DNA of 8,244 nucleotides from NCBI GenBank assembly GCA_018333405.1, contig JAGXSR010000108.1:1-8244 (forward strand), in the 5' to 3' direction. Origin of the DNA: Dethiobacter sp. Lineage in GTDB: Bacteria; Bacillota; Dethiobacteria; DTU022. A program made the translations under genes and the position numbers. Shown piece by piece: positions 1 through 4,251 of the stretch. The notes under the pieces were generated by a model, which worked only from the letters and a program-made list of their open reading frames with translations, was not told where the DNA came from and ran no database searches. Numbering within the stretch: position 1 is the first letter of the stretch; every line of letters begins with the position of its first letter.

Positions 1-542
1 CGGGGCTCGGCGGCGCTGCCCCGGGCCCCGAAGGTCGCCCCGGCGCCCCGGGCCAGGTCTAGTAGCCGAAAAGGTCTTTCCAAAGTGCCTTGGGGGGCGG
101 TAGTCGCCTTTTTCCCCACCGGGGTCAAGGGTGAATGCTGACCGCCGGTCATCCCGTAGATAAAATTATTAATAATTACAGCATTTAGATCGATATTCCT
201 TCTTGCCGTATGGATAAAGTGATTGCCGCCGATTGCGCTGCAGTCACCGTCGCCCATGATCACAAATATCTTAAGCTCCGGCCGGGCCATTTTTAGCCCG
301 GTGGCAAAAGAGAGCGCCCGGCCATGAGTGGCATGTAATGTATTAAAATTCAGATAACCTGCGGCGCGGGAAGAGCAGCCAATTCCCGAAACTATGACTA
401 CTTCCCGCTGATCATATCCACACCGGCCAATGGCTCGCACCAAAGCCGCGGTGACAATGCCGTTTCCACAGCCCGGGCACCAGATATGAGGCAGCCGCTT
501 AGTCCGTAAAAAACTGAAACTCAGATCTTCTACGGCAGCCAC
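1..542 (-). CDS. korB: 2-oxoacid:ferredoxin oxidoreductase, beta subunit (partial, 3' end off window)
   Basis: This is the TPP- and [4Fe-4S]-binding subunit of a 2-oxoacid:ferredoxin oxidoreductase, which interconverts a 2-oxoacid plus CoA and an acyl-CoA plus CO2 with ferredoxin as electron carrier in the cytoplasm. The 180 visible codons show LPHIWCPGCGNG at residues 17-28, with cluster ligands Cys22 and Cys25. A third cysteine is Cys56 in GIGCSSR; the 34-residue spacing matches the ligand spacing known for this family. The TPP/Mg motif runs from GDGD (97-100) to NN (125-126), followed by IYGMTGGQ (128-135). The fourth ligand cysteine should lie beyond the window edge. The start chosen is GTG at 540-542, overlapping the korA stop by 13 bases; this gives the usual short N-terminus before LPHIWCPGCG. 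No in-frame ATG lies near. The last visible residues (GATFGARGSAAEP) still fit the family, so the very GC-rich first bases of the window are normal coding sequence. The exact substrate (2-oxoglutarate or another 2-oxoacid) cannot be settled. Confidence 0.9.
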   Translation of the reverse strand, partial: MAAVEDLSFSFLRTKRLPHIWCPGCGNGIVTAALVRAIGRCGYDQREVVIVSGIGCSSRAAGYLNFNTLHATHGRALSFATGLKMARPELKIFVIMGDGDCSAIGGNHFIHTARRNIDLNAVIINNFIYGMTGGQHSPLTPVGKKATTAPQGTLERPFRLLDLARGAGATFGARGSAAEP

Positions 543-1660
543 CTCCCCAACTGCTCCATGATTTGAAGCGGGGTGATCATTTCCCCGTCATAACGGTTCA
601 GTGGCACTACTTCAGCCAGCCCTCCGGCACTGCGCTCTACCTCGCCCACCAGCTGTCCCATGTTCATCTCCGGCACCAGGATGATCTCCGCCTGTCGGGC
701 CAAGGCCTCTACTTCTTTATCCGGGAAAGGCCAGATTGTCTGCAGGCAGAGTAAACCTACCGGCCAGCGGTTCTGCCAGTGCGCTTTTTTGATCGCAGCC
801 CGCGCTGATCGCACAGTGCAGCCGTAGGTTACAATGCCGACCCGGGGCTCTTTATGTCCGATATAATTGGTAAAGGTAATTTCTTTGCGGTGCTGCTTCA
901 GTTTTCCATGCAGGCGATCCAGAATGCGGGAAACCGCAGATGGGTCACCGGTGGGGAACCCATGCTCATCGTGAAACAGGCCGGTAACATGATAATAGTG
1001 ACCGGAGCCGAAAGGAACCAATGGAGTCAGCCCCTTATCGTCATAAGGTTTCCAGTCGGCAGGCACATGATCACTGGTTTTCTCCACTAAAAGCTTGCCC
1101 ACTTCCGGAATCAGCACCTTCTCCCGCATATGCCCCACCACCTCATCTAAGAGCATCACTACCGGCTGGCGCAACTTTTGGCTTAAATTCACAGCAGCAA
1201 TCGTCAGATAAAAAGTTTCATAAACAGAGGCGGGGCTAAACACAATAATCGGGTGATCGCCGTGCGTGCCCCAGCGCGATTGCATCACGTCACCTTGGGC
1301 AGGAGCAGTGGGCACACCGGTGCTGGGCCCCATCCTCTGGACATTGACCACAACACAGGGAATTTCCGCCATAATGGCATAGCCTAAGTTTTCCTGTTTA
1401 AGTGAAAACCCGGGACCGCTGGTGGCGGTAAGCGCCCTTTTACCGCCCACGGAAGCGCCAATCACCGCGGCCATACTGGCAATTTCATCTTCCATCTGCA
1501 TAAAAACCCCCCCTAAACGGGGAAGTTTCTCCGCCATGTATTCGGCTACCTCTGTAGAGGGGGTAATCGGGTAACCGGCGTAAAAACGGACACCGGCAGC
1601 GATAGCCCCCTCGGCACAGGCTTCGTTGCCTTGCATCAATACCGGCTTTACATCGGGCAA
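530..1660 (-). CDS. korA: 2-oxoacid:ferredoxin oxidoreductase, alpha subunit
   Basis: This encodes the 376-residue alpha subunit (pyrimidine-binding domain plus transketolase C-like domain) that pairs with the following beta subunit to form a CoA-dependent 2-oxoacid:ferredoxin oxidoreductase. Visible motifs are MQGNEACAEGAIAAG (9-23), GYPITPSTE (29-37), TSGPGFSL (80-87), MGPSTGVPT (110-118) and VPEMNMGQL (329-337). The length is normal for KorA. The best start is TTG at 1658-1660, preceded by GAAGAAGGTG at a suitable distance (9 bases from AAGG). An in-frame ATG at 1634-1636 is an alternative that would remove eight residues. The stop overlaps korB by 13 bases, suggesting translational coupling. 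In many anaerobes a small ferredoxin-like delta gene precedes korA; here the upstream 426 bases carry no such gene. VorB-like or other 2-oxoacid specificity is possible; I favour KorA from the length and N-terminal motif. Confidence 0.9.
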   Translation of the reverse strand: MPDVKPVLMQGNEACAEGAIAAGVRFYAGYPITPSTEVAEYMAEKLPRLGGVFMQMEDEIASMAAVIGASVGGKRALTATSGPGFSLKQENLGYAIMAEIPCVVVNVQRMGPSTGVPTAPAQGDVMQSRWGTHGDHPIIVFSPASVYETFYLTIAAVNLSQKLRQPVVMLLDEVVGHMREKVLIPEVGKLLVEKTSDHVPADWKPYDDKGLTPLVPFGSGHYYHVTGLFHDEHGFPTGDPSAVSRILDRLHGKLKQHRKEITFTNYIGHKEPRVGIVTYGCTVRSARAAIKKAHWQNRWPVGLLCLQTIWPFPDKEVEALARQAEIILVPEMNMGQLVGEVERSAGGLAEVVPLNRYDGEMITPLQIMEQLGRWLP

Positions 1661-1714
1661 TCCCGGGCACCTTCTTCCCGCGGCATCATGTTAACCTTGA
1701 TCCGCACATCCATC

Positions 1715-1741
1715 TAGCGAAGCTTCGCCTCAAAACCACAA
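1715..1741 (-). repeat. Diverged 27-base element, copy 1 (korA leader)
   Basis: Read on the + strand this is TAGCGAAGCTTCGCCTCAAA followed by ACCACAA. It contains a perfect 12-base palindrome, GCGAAGCTTCGC, at 1717-1728. It matches copy 2 at 1875-1902 over most of its length with one indel and a few substitutions. It lies about 100 bases downstream of the predicted korAB transcription start. Confidence 0.6.
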
Positions 1742-1756
1742 CAGAAAAATGGCTGC

Positions 1757-1775
1757 ACAAATCGCTTAGATTTGT
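1757..1775. other. Hairpin in the korA leader
   Basis: ACAAATC (1757-1763) and GATTTGT (1769-1775) form a 7-base stem with a 5-base loop. On the + strand the right arm runs into TTTTGTTT, which is terminator-like but the stem is AT-rich. On the - strand, inside the korA leader, a short T-run (1745-1749) comes only after seven further bases. It could be a weak attenuator or a weak + strand terminator; the sequence does not decide. Confidence 0.3.
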
Positions 1776-1833
1776 TTTTGTTTGCCTAAAACTTGCCGGA
1801 TGTGTAAATATCAGATCCCTTTCAGACATCTAG

Positions 1834-1862
1834 ATTATAAAATGAAAGTCCGGGAAACACAA
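1834..1862 (-). promoter_or_regulatory. Sigma-A-type promoter for korAB
   Basis: On the - strand, TTGTGT (1857-1862) is followed after exactly 17 bases by a perfect TATAAT (1834-1839). Transcription would start near 1827 and run into korA, leaving a leader of about 167 bases before the TTG start. This is the only place in the gap with a consensus -10 facing korA and a correctly spaced -35-like hexamer (3 of 6 bases match TTGACA). Start-site mapping is not available, so the exact start is inferred. Confidence 0.6.
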
Positions 1863-1874
1863 ACCCAATCAGGA

Positions 1875-1902
1875 TAGCCGAAGTTTCGCCTCAAACCGAC
1901 AA
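1875..1902 (-). repeat. Diverged 27-base element, copy 2 (upstream of korAB promoter)
   Basis: Read on the + strand this begins TAGCCGAAGTTTCGCCTCAA and ends ACCGACAA. It shares with copy 1 the core CGAA-NN-TTCG-CCTCAAA. It sits about 60 bases upstream of the predicted korAB start. The CGAA/TTCG arms form a short inverted repeat with a two-base centre, as a dimeric regulator site might. No known operator matches it that I recognise; it is not a LexA box, because the spacing is wrong. Confidence 0.55.
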
Positions 1903-1909
1903 GAGTAAG

Positions 1910-1966
1910 ATTGTAACTAAAAAATAATGACCCTGTAATATTCCTGTAATCTTCGGCCTTTACAAT
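1910..1966. promoter_or_regulatory. Cluster of TGTAA boxes, possible regulator site
   Basis: TGTAA occurs at 1912, 1934 and 1945 on the + strand, spaced 22 and 11 bases, so all three lie on the same face of the helix. The last two are within identical octamers CCTGTAAT (1932-1939 and 1943-1950). A reverse copy, TTACA, is at 1961. The outer elements ATTGTAA (1910-1916) and TTACAAT (1960-1966) form a perfect 7-base inverted repeat. Direct repeats with 11-base phasing are typical of OmpR/PhoB-family response-regulator sites; assignment to that family is inference. The cluster lies about 85-140 bases upstream of the predicted korAB start and overlaps the candidate + strand promoter. Confidence 0.35.
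1911..1939 (+). promoter_or_regulatory. Candidate + strand promoter
   Basis: TTGTAA (1911-1916) and TGTAAT (1934-1939) are separated by 17 bases. They match the sigma-A hexamers at 4 of 6 and 5 of 6 positions. The predicted start is near 1946, and the first terminator downstream on this strand ends at 2034. The region is AT-rich, so a chance match is quite possible. Confidence 0.3.
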
Positions 1967-2034
1967 GATCTTGAGTTGACCCCCTCTTTTAATATACATC
2001 ATGGGCGCAGCATCTAAGCTGCGCCACTTTTTTT
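1946..2034 (+). ncRNA. Candidate small RNA opposite the korA/DUF554 gap
   Basis: If the + strand promoter at 1911-1939 is real, the transcript would be about 89 bases long and end at the strong intrinsic terminator at 2004-2034. It contains no open frame worth noting. Its middle, TTGACCCCCTCTTTT (1976-1990), is C-rich and unpaired by eye, and is complementary to G-rich Shine-Dalgarno-like sequence. C-rich seeds of this kind are known in Gram-positive trans-acting small RNAs. What is seen is the terminator and the C-rich stretch; the promoter and the RNA itself are inferred. An alternative is that the terminator only blocks stray antisense transcription from entering the DUF554 gene from its 3' end. 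Confidence 0.3.
2004..2034 (+). terminator. Strong intrinsic terminator, + orientation
   Basis: GGCGCAGC (2004-2011) and GCTGCGCC (2018-2025) form a perfect 8-base GC-rich stem with the 6-base loop ATCTAA. Two bases later comes a run of seven T (2028-2034). The T-tract follows the stem only on the + strand; on the - strand the stem is followed by CATGATG. It therefore does not serve as an efficient terminator for the - strand genes around it. Confidence 0.8.
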
Positions 2035-2086
2035 CACCCGGGACAGATTAGACCTCTTCCCGGCCTTTAGAGCAAGATCAGGATTC

Positions 2087-2785
2087 CTAAGAAGCCAGCC
2101 AGTAGACCAGCAGCACATTGAACAATAGCGCCGGTAACAGGTTGCCTACTTTCAAGGTTTTAATCTGCAATATATTCAAACCGATGGCCACAATCAGCAG
2201 ACCACCCACGGCGGAGAACTCCACAATCACTGTTTCAGTTAAAAAAACAGAGGCCCAGCCGGCCAGTAAGGCGATTGCGCCCTGGTAGAACATAACCGGA
2301 AATGCCGAAAAGGCCACTCCGATGCCCATGGTAGAGGCAAATACTACCGCCGATATGCCATCCAACGCTGATTTGGCATAAAGAATTTGGTGCCTGCCCA
2401 GCAGACCGCTTTCCAGGGCGCCGGTAACAGACATGGCTCCTACGGCATAGATCAACGTGGCATTCATAAAAGCTCTGGCCAGCTGAGGCTGTTTTTTTCC
2501 CAATACTTTCTCCAGCCTCTCTCCTAAGCCCAGCAGCCTCTCTTCCAGACCAATCAGCTCTCCGGCTATACCACCCAGAACCAGGCTAAAGATCACAAGC
2601 AGCAGATGTTCGCTCCTCACGGCCATCTGCAACCCGATCAGCAGAACCGCCAAACCGATCCCTTGCATCGATACAACATGTATGCGCTCCGGCACCACAC
2701 GGCCAAACAGTAATCCGATCAGCGCTCCGATTATTATGGCTGCTCCGTTTACAAAAGTGCCCTGCAACTGCTCCAGTAAAGGCAA
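2087..2785 (-). CDS. DUF554 family integral membrane protein (YdfK/YqgA-like)
   Basis: This is a 232-residue polytopic membrane protein of the DUF554 family, whose biochemical function is not established. About seven or eight hydrophobic segments are visible, roughly at residues 11-28, 40-56, 60-78, 105-125, 141-160, 163-183, 191-207 and 214-230. Family-typical stretches are GTFVNGAAIIIGALIGLL (9-26), MQGIGLAVLLIG (40-51) and a loop with KSALDGISAVVFAST (138-152). The start is TTG at 2783-2785, with AGGGA about 10 bases upstream; no in-frame ATG or GTG is nearby. Length is normal. It follows the activase gene by only 16 bases and is the last gene of the probable lon-engB-activase unit. Its presence with the activase might mean a membrane role in the same pathway, but nothing in the sequence proves this. 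Confidence 0.85.
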   Translation of the reverse strand: MPLLEQLQGTFVNGAAIIIGALIGLLFGRVVPERIHVVSMQGIGLAVLLIGLQMAVRSEHLLLVIFSLVLGGIAGELIGLEERLLGLGERLEKVLGKKQPQLARAFMNATLIYAVGAMSVTGALESGLLGRHQILYAKSALDGISAVVFASTMGIGVAFSAFPVMFYQGAIALLAGWASVFLTETVIVEFSAVGGLLIVAIGLNILQIKTLKVGNLLPALLFNVLLVYWLAS

Positions 2786-2801
2786 ATGATCCCGATCCCT
2801 T

Positions 2802-3590
2802 CTATGCTCTATTTATTTCTTCGCCGGCCAAAATCGCCGCCCCCAGGGCGCCGACAATTTGCGGCTCGGGCGGCAGATCTATCTTCACCTTCAGTTTTTC
2901 TTCCAGGGCGCGCAGCACTGCGCTGTTTTTGGCCACACCTCCCGTCATGACCACTTTTTCTTTCAGGCCGATACGGTATACCAACCCTGCGGTGCGCTCG
3001 GCGATAGCGTCATGGAGACCGCGGGCAATCTCTTCCCGGGGCAGCCCCTGGGCAATGAGGGAGACTACTTCCGACTCGGCAAAAACAGTGCACATGCTGC
3101 TGATCGGAACTGAACGCTGCGCGCTGCCGCTGAGATCGGCTAAACCTTCCAGTTTAACCTCCAGCGCCTGCGCCATCACTTCCAAAAAGCGCCCGGTTCC
3201 GGCGGCACATTTTTCATTCATGACAAAATCCAGCACGTGTCCCTGTTCACTTAAGCGGATCACTTTGCTGTCCTGACCGCCGATGTCGATCACTGTGCGC
3301 GCATCCGGGTTTAAAAAGTAAGCCCCGCGTCCGTGGCAGGTGATTTCAGTAACCTGTTTATGAGCAAATGGAATATTGAACCGGCCGTAACCGGTGGCAA
3401 TGATAAACTTCAGCTCATCCAACTTCAGAGCAGTTTGCTCAAGTGCGGCCTGCATCACCCGTTCGGCGGCGACTTTACTGTTGGCGCCCGTGGGCATGAT
3501 CAGATAAGAGATCATTTGCCGCCGATCCATAATCACTACTTCGGCAGACAGAGATCCGACATCGATTCCCGCTACAAGCAAGGTGCTCAT
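2802..3590 (-). CDS. HgdC/BadF-type CoA-dehydratase activase (ATP-dependent [4Fe-4S] reductase)
   Basis: This 262-residue protein belongs to the ASKHA-fold activases (BadF/BadG/BcrA/BcrD, HgdC). These homodimers carry one [4Fe-4S] cluster between subunits and use ATP to push a low-potential electron into a partner such as a 2-hydroxyacyl-CoA dehydratase. Motifs seen are GIDVGS (8-13), TGYGR (66-70), DIGGQDSK (102-109), EKCAAGTGRF (126-135), SSMCTVFAESEV (164-175) and TGGVAKN (216-222). Cys128 and Cys167 match the two cluster ligands in HgdC, including their 39-residue spacing. The ATG start overlaps the engB stop as ATGA, with GGAAG upstream inside engB, so translation is probably coupled. 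No dehydratase or double-cubane partner gene lies in the window, which makes this an apparently orphan activase. The family is clear; the partner is unknown. Confidence 0.9.
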   Translation of the reverse strand: MSTLLVAGIDVGSLSAEVVIMDRRQMISYLIMPTGANSKVAAERVMQAALEQTALKLDELKFIIATGYGRFNIPFAHKQVTEITCHGRGAYFLNPDARTVIDIGGQDSKVIRLSEQGHVLDFVMNEKCAAGTGRFLEVMAQALEVKLEGLADLSGSAQRSVPISSMCTVFAESEVVSLIAQGLPREEIARGLHDAIAERTAGLVYRIGLKEKVVMTGGVAKNSAVLRALEEKLKVKIDLPPEPQIVGALGAAILAGEEINRA

Positions 3591-4180
3591 TTGTTTCTTC
3601 CCAATAACTCCTTAATCGCTCTCCACAGCAGGTCGCGCCCTTTTCCGCTCACCGCGGAAAAAGTAAAGAGCGGATCGTTCGGGCTAAGTTCCATCTGTTT
3701 CCTGAGTTGCTCAAGCCTGATCAGCATCGCGCCCCGGGATAGTTTGTCTGCTTTGGTAGCCACGGTTACCGTTGGAACCTGGTGGAAGCGCAACCAGTGG
3801 GCCATAGTCAGGTCTTCGTTGCCGGGCTGATGGCGGCAGTCTACCAGATGTATACATCCGCGCAGAGTAGACCTGCCGGCTAAGTACTCTTCGATCAACA
3901 GCGCCCATTCGTCACGCGTGCTTTTGCAGACTTTTGCGTAGCCATAGCCGGGAAAGTCGACAAAATAAAAAGACTTGTCTATACAGTAGAAAAAAAGCCC
4001 CCTGGTTTTTCCCGGTGTCTGGCTGGTGCGGGCCAGATTTTTCTGATCCAGCAACCGGTTGATTAATGACGATTTTCCAACGTTGGAGCGACCAAGAAAA
4101 GCTATTTCCGCCAGACCGTCCCGTGGAAAATCTTTCGGATTAAAAGCAGCGGCGGTCAGCTCGGCTTCTCTTGCACGCAT
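3587..4180 (-). CDS. ysxC: Ribosome-assembly GTPase EngB/YsxC/YihA
   Basis: This is a small TRAFAC GTPase needed for late assembly of the 50S ribosomal subunit. From the chosen start it has 197 residues, a usual length. The GTPase motifs are in order: G1 GRSNVGKS (30-37), G2 TPGKT (55-59), G3 DFPG (75-78), G4 TKAD (142-145) and G5 SAVSGKG (175-181). The family signature FVDFPGYGYAKV is intact. I chose the ATG at 4178-4180 because GGTGG lies 8 bases upstream; a GTG at 4190-4192 would add four residues but has no ribosome-binding site. It follows lon by 71 bases and overlaps the activase start by four bases (ATGA). The lonB-lon-ysxC order is familiar in Gram-positive bacteria. Confidence 0.95.
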   Translation of the reverse strand: MRAREAELTAAAFNPKDFPRDGLAEIAFLGRSNVGKSSLINRLLDQKNLARTSQTPGKTRGLFFYCIDKSFYFVDFPGYGYAKVCKSTRDEWALLIEEYLAGRSTLRGCIHLVDCRHQPGNEDLTMAHWLRFHQVPTVTVATKADKLSRGAMLIRLEQLRKQMELSPNDPLFTFSAVSGKGRDLLWRAIKELLGRNK

Positions 4181-4251
4181 ATTTTGCACCACCCGTCTGA
4201 TTTTAGCATGAGCACAGCGTCAAGTCCCTTATATTTCTTCCAGGTCCTGTA

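Larger units (their letters stand above)
1661..2086. other. 426-base gene-free region between DUF554 gene and korA
   Basis: No open frame of meaningful length was found here on either strand; the + strand ATGs at about 1749, 1842 and 1927 are followed by stops within a dozen codons. The region holds a sigma-A-like promoter for korAB, a long korA leader, two diverged 27-base direct repeats, a TGTAA box cluster, a hairpin with 7-base arms (1757-1775), a candidate + strand promoter and a strong + oriented terminator. These are listed separately. It is more AT-rich than the flanking genes, as expected for regulatory DNA. I saw no clear intrinsic terminator oriented for the DUF554 transcript coming from the right. 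Confidence 0.75.

Noticed and set aside
1..57. Extremely GC-rich start of the window, suspected assembly artefact or foreign DNA
   Set aside because: Read on the - strand it encodes DLARGAGATFGARGSAAEP, a good match to what follows in KorB. The GC content comes from Ala, Arg and Gly codons.
1661..1680. Shine-Dalgarno of korA sequestered in a CGGG/CCCG hairpin
   Set aside because: A 4-base stem with a 9-base loop is too weak to argue for regulation without alignment support.
1717..1728. GCGAAGCTTCGC as a LexA (SOS) box
   Set aside because: Gram-positive LexA sites need CGAAC-N4-GTTCG; here the arms are separated by two bases only and the sequence differs.
2038..2063. CCGGGA/TCCCGG stem after the DUF554 stop, as the operon terminator
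   Set aside because: The loop is 14 bases and no T-tract follows on the - strand; the next bases there are GTGAAAAAAAG.
3333..3830. 165-codon open frame on the + strand
   Set aside because: It lies antisense across the activase/engB junction, both of which are clear family members. Its translation resembles nothing and has no ribosome-binding site; it is a codon-bias shadow.
4200..4223. TTGACG and extended -10 TGCTAAAAT on the - strand before engB, as an internal promoter
   Set aside because: The two hexamers are only 12 bases apart. An extended -10 alone is possible but too weak to list.
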